Assembly (NCBI GenBank): GCA_946807835.1
Contig: OX327684.1
Location: 19,492,501-19,556,500 of the forward strand
Length of the DNA stretch: 64,000 nt
Source: Ailanthus altissimus
Taxonomy: Eukaryota; Streptophyta; Magnoliopsida; Sapindales; Simaroubaceae
Direction: 5' to 3'
Position numbers and translations under genes: made by a program. The notes beneath the pieces were generated by a model that did no database searches, was not told the DNA's origin, and was given only the letters and a program-made list of their open reading frames with translations. Positions within the stretch are counted from its first letter, which is position 1. Each line of letters starts with the position of its first letter. Below, piece by piece: positions 47,392 through 58,582 of this stretch.

Positions 47392-48489
47392 TTGGCTTCT
47401 GGATTCTTCGCTTTCTCTCTCATCTTCTTCGTCCCTCTCCTCCATGTTACCTCCTCACTACCCATCATCGGCGTTACTTACACGCCACTCATCACCACCG
47501 CCTCCGCCCCCTCTTTGGCAAACCCCCCATCACCACCACTTCTGCCGCCGGAGCGGATCGCTTCAGCAATAAACTCTCTCAACTTCCCCTCAGTCCGACT
47601 CCAGGACTCCGACCCGGCTGTAATCCGGGCGTTCGCTAACACAAACACCACGCTTCTCCTCTCAATCTCCAATGCTTTCGTCCCTCCGTTAGCCGCAAAC
47701 CGCACGTTGGCCCTCCACTGGCTCTATCGCCACGTGCTCCCTTTTTACCCACGCTCAAAAATCTCATTAATCTCCGTCGGCAACGACATCTTCGATACGA
47801 CACCGGATTTCTCACCTTTCCTTCTCCCCGCCGTCAGAAATGTCCATTTAGCTCTCCGTGATCTGGGTATCAAAAAGATTTCCGTCTCCGCCACTTTCTC
47901 TTTCTTCAACATCATTACCACGGCGTTTCCGCCCTCTTCCGCTCAGTTTCAAGAACCGGCTGGGAGTCTCATTTTGAAGCCGCTGCTTCAGTTCTTGGAA
48001 GACACAAACTCTTCGTTTCTGATAAACGTTTATCCGTACAACATGTATCGTCTCAACAGTGAGATTCCGATTGGCTTTGCTCTGTTTGAAGATTACCCAT
48101 TTAATTTTAGGGATGATTTAGTAACTGGGGTTAGGTACAAGAATCTTTTTGATATGATGGTGGATTCCGTGATAAGTGCGATGGCAGTGGCGGGTCATGA
48201 GAATATTCCGGTGATTGTGGCGGAGACAGGTTGGCCGAGCTCCGGTGGTGAAGCTACTGAATTCGATGCGACCCCTGCTTTTGCGGAGATGTATTTGAAG
48301 GGTTTGGTGGCGCATTTGAGATCTGGGGTGGGCTCGCCCTTGAGAAAAGGAGGAGTGGCAGAGGCATATGTATATGAATTGGTTGATAAGGAAGTGAAGG
48401 GGGCGATAAGCTGGGGAATATTGCATCGGAATTTGAGCAAGAAGTACGAGATTGACTTCTCTAATGGCTGCAAGATTGGTGTCGGTTGA
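47392..48489 (+). CDS. GH17 glucan endo-1,3-beta-glucosidase-like protein
   Basis: A single-exon frame of 365 codons matching plant GH17 endo-1,3-beta-glucanases, secreted enzymes acting on callose in the wall. A signal peptide (residues 2-22, FFAFSLIFFVPLLHVTSS) precedes LPIIGVTYTP, the usual first strand. The nucleophile motif VIVAETGWPSSGG is present with Glu278, and INVYPYNMY and EAYVYEL fit the family. At the proton-donor position, where relatives have GNE, it reads SVGND (Asp132), so activity is doubtful. No X8 domain or GPI tail is seen. The first codon is TTG: an extra T in AAATTGGCT removes the expected ATG, and a nearby ATG at 47,370 is thrown out of frame by the same base. The family assignment is firm; whether the gene is functional is open. 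Confidence 0.88.
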   Translation: MASGFFAFSLIFFVPLLHVTSSLPIIGVTYTPLITTASAPSLANPPSPPLLPPERIASAINSLNFPSVRLQDSDPAVIRAFANTNTTLLLSISNAFVPPLAANRTLALHWLYRHVLPFYPRSKISLISVGNDIFDTTPDFSPFLLPAVRNVHLALRDLGIKKISVSATFSFFNIITTAFPPSSAQFQEPAGSLILKPLLQFLEDTNSSFLINVYPYNMYRLNSEIPIGFALFEDYPFNFRDDLVTGVRYKNLFDMMVDSVISAMAVAGHENIPVIVAETGWPSSGGEATEFDATPAFAEMYLKGLVAHLRSGVGSPLRKGGVAEAYVYELVDKEVKGAISWGILHRNLSKKYEIDFSNGCKIGVG

Positions 48490-48566
48490 GGTGGGTTTAG
48501 AGGTTTGTTGCTGATATCAGTGGTTACTGGTTTGTTGATGAATCTTGCTCGCTGTTGTTGATAATG

Positions 48567-50340
48567 AGAGCTTAATGACTGGAAAGTTTCTTGATATTGA
48601 AGATTAGTGAATGGGGAATTGGTAAGATTTCATATAATCTTTTTTGCTCTGTTTTTAGAACAAAATTTAGGTTCAGTTTTCTGATTTAGAACTGATTCCT
48701 GGAGGTGATGCTGCATAACTTGCAGAGTTGTTTAGTTGATATATTGGTGTATGAGATGTTCATAGATGTACATTCTGTTCTTTAGGGGGAAGTTGATGTT
48801 CGTAGTAATACATTCAGTTTCTGGGGAGAAATTGTTAGCAAATTTGCGTTGTACTCGAATTTGATGACTGAAGTAAAGCCCTTGCTCTCTTGTAATCTAT
48901 GATGTGCATCAATTACAATCTTGGATAAATGAAATTCAGGAACATGTTCAAGGTTCCAATCTTGTTTTCTGATCTTGCTTTCAAATTTTTTTTTCCTGAT
49001 TTTGGGTCTGATTTCTGAAGGTGATGATGCCTAATTGCATGTCTGATGTGTTAGGGGAGTAAGATCTTCAATGATGAATTTTTGAGGGGGACAATTGTTA
49101 GCACATCTGTCTTGTACTGGATTTGATGCAGGAGTTAGCCCTTTTCTCTTTTGAAACAGATAATGTGTATAAATGAGATTCAATGATAATTTCTTGTTGT
49201 TTTGGAGGAATTTGTGTGCTAATCTATTTTGCTTGTTTATTTTGCTGCAATTATGGTTTTGCAAAATGGGTTAAGTGTGATTAGCGTTTAAATGGCCAAA
49301 AGGAAAAAAAAGAAATTTAAGAATTGGGAATATGGGAATCAAATCAGCAACCTGGTGTGAGTTCTAGATGAGCTTATTCTTGATTCTATGCAACTGGTTA
49401 GTTTTAGTTTAATCTTTATTTTGCAAAGTTTGTGTAGGGTGTTTATTGATCATTCTGGTAATTGGTTCTTGAATCTGCTCCCTGATGTTTTATAAATTAG
49501 AGTTCATTTGTTGAATTGAAACTTTTGGATGACATCACTACTGACATTTGATCACCAAAATTGAAGATTGGTAACTGGGGATATTCTTCCTGTTTGATTA
49601 GATTTCATGCAGTGTATTCAAATTTTTTTTAATGCTGTTTTCAATTTTTTGAATTTAGGTATGGTTTCTGAAGGTGATGATGCATAACTGCATATATCAT
49701 GTGTTGTCAGTGAAGGAGATCTTCATAGACGTACATTGTGGTTTTTTTGGGGGGAGAAAAATTGTTATCACATTTGCCATGTCCTTGATTTGATAACTAG
49801 AGCTAAACCATTTCTCTCTTGAAATGGGTGATGTAAATCAATTACAGCCATGAATAAATGGGTTTAAGTGAAATCTTCTTGTTGTTTTTGGAGGAATTCG
49901 TCTGCTGCTCTGTCTTATAGCAGCACTGGACTCCTTTCACCTGCCATTAAAGTTGAAAGAAAAGAATGGATACTGTCGACAGTGACAGAGTGTTATTGGT
50001 TTTCTAAAGGTTTACGCTGATTTTAATTTGCCTTTTACTTGATTTAATGTATTGTACAAACCTCCAATCTGCTCGAATGTATCGCTACTCACAAATCTTG
50101 ATCTCAGATTTCATCAATGGCATCTAAATCTTCTGAAACATGCGGAAAATTTCAGAAAGTATTATTGGTGCTTGTTTATTTTGGTATAAATATGGTTTCC
50201 ATCAAAATGGCCCAGGAGAGAAGAATATTTTAAGAATAAGCAATATATGTGATCCAAATCTGCAACAGTCTATGCGTTTCAGACGAGCTTATTCTTGATT
50301 TTACACAACTATTTTAGGTTAATTTAATTAATAAAAAAAT
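48567..50340 (+). repeat. Downstream diverged tandem duplications
   Basis: Three diverged copies of a block lie 3' of the GH17 gene, starting near 48,700, 49,015 and 49,671. Shared parts are GGTGATGATGCATAACTGCA, GGGGAGAAATTGTTAGCA, TTGATGACTGAAG-like and CTCTCTTG...GATGT segments. A further shared block, GACGAGCTTATTCTTGATT, occurs at about 49,360 and 50,285. The second and third copies are about 656 bp apart. No coding frame is maintained; this may be a multiplied 3' untranslated region. Confidence 0.7.
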
Positions 50341-50610
50341 TGTTTTTTATATTTATTTTAAAATAATTACTGGAAATGTCTGAAACCAACTTCCAAAGTA
50401 AAAAAACATTGAAATACTTCAATAAAATCTTTATCAACTGATTGTATCAAAAAATTTTAGAAGTCTGATTTTTCGCTCAAAATATCCTTTAAACTATTTT
50501 AAAGGAAATTTAGATGAGCATGATTTTTTTGGAAACCAAATTTAAGTGTTTAAATGAAATATATCTAGATTTTATTATATAAAAAACAAATCGCAAATAG
50601 AACTGAAATT
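50341..50610. other. Spacer upstream of the Myb/SANT gene
   Basis: AT-rich sequence with no gene seen between the GH17 downstream repeats and the promoter-like elements at 50,615. Confidence 0.4.
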
Positions 50611-50614
50611 GGTT

Positions 50615-50640
50615 TGGGCCTACAAAACCTAAAAGCCCAA
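50615..50640 (+). promoter_or_regulatory. Paired site II (TGGGCY) elements
   Basis: TGGGCC on the plus strand and AGCCCA (TGGGCT on the minus strand) lie 13 bp apart, about 250 bp before the inferred first exon of the Myb/SANT-like gene. Paired site II elements, bound by TCP factors, are common in promoters of broadly expressed plant genes. Confidence 0.45.
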
Positions 50641-50887
50641 TCACCATCCCTTTGCCCGTTCAACCAAATTAGTTTCACTCTTAAAAAAGAAATTTAACAA
50701 AAATAAAGTGAAAATGAAAAAGAGCAGTTCATGTTCGCTTTTCATTTTCCCAAAAAAAAGGAAGAAGAAAGGCCGTTTAGGTTCACTTTAGGAAAAGGAA
50801 AAGAAGAAAGGAAGGAGTGTTTTATGTGATAAACCAATTTATTAATTTTCACAAACCCTGAAAATTCTCGAAGCCTCAATTCACCAA

Positions 50888-51913
50888 ATGCAGCTTTTTC
50901 TTAAAAAACTACAGGTGTGTTTTATTTCTCTGTTTCTGAGAATTTAAATTTTCCAATTTCATCACTTAAGTTTCTGTTAGTTTTTTTTTTTTTTTAAAAA
51001 TATTTTCCTTATTCGTCAACTTATTGAGCGATTTCGAATGCTGTAACGTCAAATATTCCCTTATCTGTTTCCTGAGAAACTATTGTAATAAGGATAGGAA
51101 ACTCATTTTGAGTGGATTTCTGTTTTTAATTTTTATTATCTTTGTGTTGGCGATAATATGAGTAGGGTTTTAGGGTGTATATCAAAACTCTTAATAGAAA
51201 AAACTTACTTGTCGGTTAATGTTGAATTCCCATTATGTATATAGTTATTGATGATTCTAATAGTGGGAAATTTTCATTGAAGTTGCAATTGGGAAATTTT
51301 CATTGAAGTTATTGCAACTAATATTTTCTGTGTACGTTTGCTCTCATTTGCTGCTTTAACATTGTTAGTTACTGATTTCCTGATTTGCCTTTTTTTTTCC
51401 TTTGTCCTCTTAAGTCTGTTGTTAGGAAGTAAAATTTGGCTTGTGATTTATCCTTAAAGTGTTGATGACTGACTGGGATGTTAGTGCAATTTGGCTTCTA
51501 TTCAGCATTTGATGATGTGTGTTAATATCATATGAACTAAACGGGCATAATCATTTCTGCACCTTGAAGCTGGTGATGTGTTGATACTAGAAATGGGGCT
51601 TTTATTGGGATAAGTCAATATTTGGAGGGAAATTTATCTTTTCTTCAAGTTCATTTATTTATTCTTTCTTACTTTTGAAGTATCCTTGACTAATTCTAAT
51701 AGAATTCACAGGTTTCCGTTCTTTCAAATTGTTGATGCTTTTTGTTTCATTATTGTTGGTTATAGTTAATATGCATCAACATTTTCTGCTACCTTTTCAA
51801 TTGCCTCTATGTATGTGTACATGCATGTCTGTTTGGGTAGAGCCAGATGTAATTGATAGGCAAATCAGTTTGTGTTTCAGGTGCAAGATAACAGAGCTTG
51901 TTTACATTCATAG
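50888..51913 (+). promoter_or_regulatory. Predicted spliced uORF and 5'UTR intron
   Basis: ATG 50888 begins MQLFLKKLQ and runs into a donor CTACAG|GTGTGT at 50,915. An acceptor TTTGTGTTTCAG ends at 51,880. Joining them gives a 19-codon upstream frame that stops at TAG 51,911, 37 nt before the main ATG 51951. The 966-bp intron and uORF are inferred from splice signals only. Confidence 0.45.
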
Positions 51914-51950
51914 CTCTTTGAGCAGCAAAACAGTTGCAAGTGAATTAAGG

Positions 51951-53620
51951 ATGTCTAGCTCAGCAGCTTCAAAGGCAAAAGCCACTTGGACACCTACTCT
52001 CCATGAATTATTTGTTGATTTATGTCTAGAACAGACATTAAAAGGGAACAAACCTGGTACACATTTCACTAAGGAGGGATGGAGAAATATTGTTGAATCA
52101 TTTTACAGAAAGACTGGTTTGAAGTATGATAAAAAACAAATGAAGAATCATTGGGATAGCACTAAGGAACAATGGAAAGTATGGTGTAAGCTAGTTAAAG
52201 CTAGTAGTATGAAATGGGATCCGGAAACCTGTAAATTTGGTGCAAATGATGAAGATTGGACTGAATATATACAGGTATAGTAACCTTAGAACTCTAAGTA
52301 CCTTATGATATGTAGTTGAGATACTAGAAAAGTGGGGTTTGTGTTTCTTCATGTACTCTAGATAATTAATAGTGTATCATACTCTGTGTGACAGGCAAAC
52401 CCAGAAGCTTCACACTTTCGGTTTAAGGAACTCCAGCATGTCGAAAAATTGAAAACCATATTTGATAGTACAATAAATATTGGAGACACACAACTCCCTA
52501 CCCTGCGTAAGAGCCAGAATGATAGTTCAGCCACGTCCCTTTTGCATACAAAACACTCAGGCTCAGTAAAGCCAGATAAGCAGGATGATTCTTCTTGTGA
52601 TACTGTTGTAGTTTACACTAGACGTGGCCGACGACTTGCAAGTGAACAAAGCACATCCAGCTCAAAGCCAAAAGCTACCTGGATACCTGCTTTGCATGAA
52701 ATCTTTGTTGATCTATGCGTCCAAGAGACATTAAAGGGGAATAGACCAGGGACACATTTTACAAAGGAGGGCTGGAGGAATATTGTCAAATCATTCCAAG
52801 AAAAGACTGGTTTGAGGTATGATAGGATACAACTGAAGAATCATTGGGATTCCACAAAGGAACAGTGGAAGGTTTGGTGCAAGCTAATTGGCACTATTCA
52901 TATGAAATGGGATCCAAATGCCAAAACTTTTGGTGCTAGTGAACAAGATTGGGAGAACTATTTACAGGTATACTAATAACTTAATTAGTTGACAGTGTTT
53001 AAATGGAATACTTAGGTATGTTCCATGCATTCTATCTTAAATATAGCATAATGTTCTTGCTACAGGCAATCCCAGAGGCAGCACAATTTCGATTTAAGGA
53101 ACTCCAAAACAGTGACAAATTGGAAATCATCTTTGATGGGACGCTCAATACTGGGGAGGCAGATATCCATATTCAGCATAGGAGGCACAATGATGGTTCT
53201 ACCTCATCTCATGATCAAGTCACAACAAAGATGGACCAGAAAAGGCGACGGCTTCATGACAGTCCTACAACATCCCATTTGCATTTAGATGAACAAGGCA
53301 CAACAAAAACGGACAGAGAAACTGAACATATTTATGATGTTGAATCAGGGAGCGCTGTGACGATTCAAAGAAGTTCTATAACCTTTCAGCCCACAAAAGG
53401 CAAACCCAATTATACTATTGGTGAATGCATTCAGTGTCTTGATGGGATGGAGGAGGTAGAACAAGGGAGTAGCTTGTACTTATTTGCTTTAGATTTATTC
53501 CTAAAGAAAGAATACAGAGAAATTTTCCTTGAACTGAAGGAACCTAATGTAAGGATTGCATGGTTGCAGCGGCTGCAATGTTTTAGCCCACCTTTATATT
53601 CAGAGAATCAGTCATTGTAA
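51951..53620 (+). CDS. Myb/SANT-like protein with two domains (LIMYB-like)
   Basis: Three coding exons, 51951-52274, 52395-52967 and 53066-53620, join in phase 0 (CAG|GT...CAG|GC at both junctions) to 483 residues. Residues 9-108 and about 201-299 are two copies of the plant Myb/SANT-like domain (Myb_DNA-bind_3 type). Each holds KATWxPxLHExFVDLC, GTHFTKEGWRNIV, KNHWDSTKEQWKVWCKL and KWDP, and each ends at an intron. The following exon starts with the family's xNPEAxxFRFKEL or xIPEAAQFRFKEL extension. A basic KRRRL patch and a C-terminal helical region follow. The architecture matches L10-interacting MYB domain proteins and relatives, probably DNA-binding nuclear regulators; the fold is also shared with domesticated transposase-derived proteins. 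ATG 51951 was chosen because it precedes the domain and the exon opens at an acceptor upstream. Confidence 0.88.
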
Positions 53621-54299
53621 ATGGAGTGCGGATGCAAAATTATTGTATTGCAATCCACTGATTTTGACAATTTTTTTAATTGACACTGAATTAGTTACGC
53701 CATGTATCAATTTTGAAAGTACAGAGGCATTACATATCAATTTTGAAAGTACAATGGCATTTTGTTTTCACTTGGATTGAACAAATGACCTTCTCAATTG
53801 TCATTTCAACTTAGGAAGATAAGAATGTCCTTTTCCTGTTTGGTGATTGTCATGGATTTTGCTTCTTTTGAAGTTAAGCAGTTCAAAGAGTTGATTCAGA
53901 CATAAAGTGAAGTTTCATTGAGAAGATTGACCAAGCATGCTGGTCCAAACTCAAAACCAAGTTAAAAAGGGCTATGCATATTAAAATAGCAGTGCCAAGT
54001 TGCCAACTTCAAACAATAACAAAAAAGACTTGAGTAGCAATCCATTGTTAACTGCAATATAAAGAGAGTAGGAAACATCCAAGTAGAAAACTAAGACCAG
54101 TGTTACAATTTCAAGCTGGTGACAGATCCTTGTATCCATGTAACAGAAATCAACAAAAATAATATATGGTGTTGATCATTGTTTCTATATGCACACGTAT
54201 ACAACAGAATGCTCAGGGAATTGAAAAGTCTGCAATGGCTCAATCTAGTTACGAACTATAATGGAAGATCAATGAGTCATCAATGCACAAAGAAGATGA
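53621..54299. other. Convergent spacer, no gene seen
   Basis: 3' flank shared by the plus-strand Myb/SANT gene and the minus-strand phosphatase-like gene. It contains a short direct repeat TCAATTTTGAAAGTACA (53,708 and 53,738). No domain-bearing frame was found. Confidence 0.5.
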
Positions 54300-54465
54300 G
54301 TGGTGCCAATGCCACTCTGGAACATCATCTACAATGGTATGTTTCCACGCGCAAAGAAATCATGGTGCAATATGAATGGTGCCAATGCCGCTATGAAACA
54401 TCATCCACAATTGTACGTTTCCATGTACGAAGAAGAAATCATGGTGCTAATGCCACCTAGGAATA
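54300..54465. repeat. Tandem repeat of about 65-76 bp, 2.3 copies
   Basis: TGGTGCCAATGCC recurs near 54,301 and 54,377, and as TGGTGCTAATGCC near 54,442, each followed by a CAT-rich stretch with AACATCATC and TTTCCA. It lies just beyond the 3' end of the phosphatase-like gene, probably in its 3' untranslated or flanking region. Confidence 0.7.
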
Positions 54466-54577
54466 CTGTGTACTATGCTATTTTTGTGCTTTCAATGAGA
54501 TGCTCAAAATTGTTATATATAGGGTTCAGAATCTTGAAAACATGCTTTCCTAAACTTTGACCAGTTAAAGCATCCAT

Positions 54578-57238
54578 CTATCTGCTAATCAAACCAGTTA
54601 TCCGGAAGCCCTCTTTCTGCATTATTGTCCTTCGTTTGGACAAGTATTCACGACTGTCCATTTGGATTTCATCGTCCAACCTGCAAGAGTGGAAACCATT
54701 TTTAAAAAACTCCAAAGATGATGCAAAAATATAGTACCCAAGTTCATAGTACCAATAGATAGCCATTTAAGATAGATAAGGATTTCACCCAAACTGGAAA
54801 AACTTCAATCAATGTAATGATCTTGATGTTCTTCTTGCCAGGATACTTGGTAATGGTACCAATTAAAAGATTGAAATGCTCTGAGTATCATTGAATGTCT
54901 AATAGATCGTGCTAGCATATTAGAAGAGCTCAAGCATTGAGCTTGGCTTTTGATATTCTAATGAGAGCAACCTAAAGATATGCCCACTAATTCTACACCA
55001 AACTTCAAACAGACCCTTCCCCGTATCAATAGGATCAATATCCAAATTTTGAAAAACAGAAAGGCAGCATGCATATACATCAAAATAGATAATTTCCCAG
55101 TTTCAAAGTTAGATTCAGATGAAAGGGATAATGAAAGACCTAAAAATTCCATTCGCAGAAAAGGTTGCCAGTATCTATGGTCCAAACAGAAGCTCCATCA
55201 TATGATATACCATTATTTCTACAGAACATACCCCACAAAATATTGAAACATTGACTCCCATCCAGAACCCTCAATACTACAGACCAGCATCAGCTAACAT
55301 TCACCAGGTCCGATAAATAGCCCAAAGCATAATATAATACATTAAGTTCCAGAGTGAATATGAATGAAATTCATTTTATTAAGCACTTATTGCAATCATT
55401 AGATGGCTTAAACAAAAGAACATCATATTAACACCTCATAATCAATGAAGACCAGCCTCTGTACCCGGCTGAGATAAGCAGCTCTGTGGTGGTATTTCGT
55501 TGTCCCTCAGGCTTTCTAGATAAAAGAATCACAGGCCATCCTCTGACTTGAAGTTCTGTGAATAATTTCAATGTACTCATGTGCTTCAGATGTTTGGCCT
55601 CCTCAATGCAATTGTTACTGTCACATTGGTTGATTCTGTACCATAGCAGAAGTATTTCTTGTGACTTATAATAATCGCAGTCACACTTGGCATAGCAAGA
55701 AAAGCAAGATGCTACCAAACAATACTATTTCCTTAATGAAAAACAAATTTATGAAAAGGATAAAGAACCTCATCGTTTTGACTCATAGATAAAGGCTGAT
55801 TGCTTGCAACTTGTACTTTCTGGAAAAAAAATTAAGGACTAGTAGTAGTGCAGCTAGCATGTGGGAATGCTAAAGGAGATACAGATTGTTGCTACCTGAG
55901 TGGATTTCGTTAACAAAACATTAGCATAATAAGATTTCTGGGAGGGAAAAAATGTGAGCAGGTTGAAGAAAAGCGGAGTGAGTGGGTTTGGGGGGTGAGA
56001 GTGGCTGCAAAGAGCAGGGGAAATGTGTGAGGCGGCCGGAGAAAAGAGGAGTGGGTGGATTTGGGGGCTGAGAGGGGCTGCAAAGAGAAGGGGGAACAAA
56101 AAGGCATAACTTCCCATTTTAAGTTTCAAAATAGAAAAAGGTTTCAAATTGTTCAAACTGAGTACTTAAAGAAACAATTACTACACTTTTAACTAAGCAA
56201 CAAATTGAGAAAAAACAAGTTGAACACAGGAATGGTTGCATGTTCAGACACTGAAAAAGCGACTTCATTTATAATCCAAATCATACCATAGATATTAGAG
56301 GGAAAATATGGAAAGGCAGCAAATATGCTAACAGTTACAAGAAATTACCGGCCTATTAATAGATTGGTGTATTCGGGACTTGAAGTGAAGACGTTGTCTA
56401 TGTCGATTAGAATTACATCTAGACCATCATATGATGGCGTAAGAGTATTAAAGTAACTTTCAGCAAGCTGCATTGAAAAAATTAGATCTCTAGCATATTG
56501 TCCTTCTCTAATGTATTGAATTGCAAGATTCCTGCAAAATGTTGGGAAGCCATCTGGTCCCAAGCCATTAAGCTCTGCATGTAGAGCAAATATCTTGCAA
56601 TAACTGTAATTGTCACTTGATTTCACAGTCTCAACAACTCCCGAACTCCTACTTTCACAGGATTGCAACATGACTGTCAATGTAATCACCAAGGTTATTA
56701 ACAAAACTCCAAAAGTTATAAGACCACCAATGAAGATTGCTGCAGCAAAAGTTGTCATGTAGAACCCAGACTCAACCACATATTGGCTTCCCATCTCTGC
56801 TCCCAGGGAAAAACAGAAAGATTAACATTCCACGAAGTTTAGTTAAAACTACATTTACTCTAGCTTCACATGTAAACGTAGCAAAAAATGTCAAAATGTA
56901 GCAGATGAGTGGGAAAACAGATAGACTAACCAGTAACCAATTATTTATATCCGAATTTAAAACAACTGACGCAATTACTAAATCTTCACTACCACATTAC
57001 ATATTCTTCCTGGAACTAGTATGGCATTTGATAATAACACAACAAATTGAGAGCAGGAAATCACAATATGAGAATGAAATTTAAAAATAAAAAATTTTAA
57101 GTTTCCAATCCAGGCCCAATAATTATGTCCATCAGTAACTCATATTTCTAACTAAAGGTGTAGCATACCAGAACCTCCTCTGCTGGAGAGACTCTGGGCT
57201 GACAACTCCCGTTCCATTTGATGAGCGGAAGCTGACAT
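54578..57238 (-). CDS. HAD-IIIB acid phosphatase-like protein (At2g39920-type)
   Basis: Four exons, 57238-57169, 56796-56349, 55635-55435 and 54680-54578, join to 273 residues with consistent GT-AG sites and phases. Residues 1-34 ([31 protein letters not shown]) are the conserved N-terminus of the At2g39920 group; residues 37-66 are a transmembrane segment. The lumenal or extracytosolic part carries the HAD nucleophile motif LIDIDN (Asp155, Asp157), a motif II-like VILLSRKPE (Ser212) and [13 protein letters not shown]. The predicted role is a membrane-anchored phosphatase-like protein related to plant acid phosphatase class B and vegetative storage proteins; its substrate is unknown. It ends at a TAG (54,580-54,578) inside the family's C-terminal motif: the same frame continues as MDALTGQSLG and KILNPIY to a stop at 54,473. 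It therefore looks prematurely terminated. Confidence 0.85.
55970..56100. repeat. Intronic GC-richer tandem duplication
   Basis: GTGGGTTTGGGGGGTGAGAG and its relative GTGGATTTGGGGGCTGAGAG, each followed by GGCTGCAAAGAG, are about 70 bp apart within intron 2 of the phosphatase-like gene. The overlapping 100-codon minus frame (55,854-56,156) results from this and has no known domain. Confidence 0.6.
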
Positions 57239-57239
57239 T

Positions 57240-58415
57240 GTTGTAATCTAACCAGCAATTACCAGCCCAAGTGATAATTTACGGAAACCTAAAGATCCCT
57301 TCCTGGTGATAGAAGGGTCAACTGCAACAGAAAATATTAAGTCCACATAAAAATCTGAGTTAGACATTTAGGATAGATCATAAGTACCAATTCAAAGAGA
57401 TGCTCCATGAAAATTAGAACTTACAAGAAGATTCATCTACCATGCTAAGAGCCAACACCAGTACCTCTTCTCAACTTCTTTACCTATCATATTTAATTTA
57501 AAAAGAAGCAAATTGCAAAAATTTCAAAGATAAAGATGTCATAAAATAACTTCAAAAAGAAAAATTCCACCATTATGAAACAAAACTGTATCTTTGCAAA
57601 CACTAAATCAAGAACCGTCTTCATTTATATCACAGCCATATGCACACACGATTCGATGAGATGGTGAACACAAAATGTGAACTGGGTCAACAAAAAATTC
57701 AACTGATCATGAGTGATCAGAAGTTTTCAAGCGATGGTTCCCACCCATCTCATCAGAAAAGCCAGTGACACCTCAAATAATAATGAAGCAATCATTTTAT
57801 ATTTTTTTTTAAAAAGAAATGGAAAACCAACTAATAATCTTTCAAGAATTATTGCAGCAAAATCCAATAATCTAAAAAATCTACTTAAAAAAATGTACTG
57901 ACAAAGCGGCGATGTATCTGAAAGGGTAGCAAGAGATAAGAAAAATGTTGTACAAGAATGATCCAAGACCGAGACAGAACGTGAATGTTATATTAAATGA
58001 GTTTATTGTGAATTTTGATCGAGTTAACTAAATGTCATTGATTTTAATTTGTAAAAATTTTAATAAATTTAATTAATTTTAATTTTGAACAACTATGAAT
58101 TTATATTTATATATTATATTTTTTGAATTATTATATAGTGAGATCCATATAAACGATCAAAAGTTTAATATCTTAAAGATATAATTTTATAAATCATATG
58201 AACATATATTTACAAGATAAAATCTAATAAATATGTCCACTTAAAATGTTTATCGTACTTGATCATTTGAATTTGTGACTGTAATTTATTTAATAAATTA
58301 TTTATTGAATAATAATATATATTTGTGAATTTATTTATAAATATAGATATATTAAAAGTGATCATTAGAGTATTCAATGACTTAGGGATAAATAAATAAT
58401 TAAAGAGACAATACA
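57240..58415. other. 5' flank of the phosphatase-like gene
   Basis: No coding region. On the minus strand this holds the upstream region of the phosphatase-like gene; a leader intron may lie near 57,300 (GTTGACCCTTCTATCACCAG region). From 57,980 it becomes strongly AT-rich. Confidence 0.4.
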
Positions 58416-58582
58416 TTTTTTTCATGGTCTAACTTTAATTATGGACATCAATTAAATGGTCAATTAAGTGGTTATTATTGATCTAAAGATCAAGTTTAAT
58501 TTTTTCATGATTTAACTTTAATTATGGACATCAATTAAATGGTCAATTAAGTAATTATTATTGATCTAAAGATCAAGTTTAA
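58416..58582. repeat. 84-bp direct tandem duplication
   Basis: Two nearly identical units begin TTTTTCATGGTCTAACTTTA and TTTTTCATGATTTAACTTTA, each ending ATCTAAAGATCAAGTTTAAT. No function is seen. Confidence 0.85.

Noticed and set aside
47370..47639. 89-codon frame starting at ATG 47370
   Set aside because: It is the +1 shifted reading of the GH17 gene (His/Pro-rich), made visible only by the extra T; the GH17 frame continues alongside it.
55854..56156. 100-codon minus frame with a Pro/Ser/Phe-rich sequence
   Set aside because: It lies in intron 2 of the phosphatase-like gene over a tandem duplication and would break a gene model supported by splice sites on both sides.
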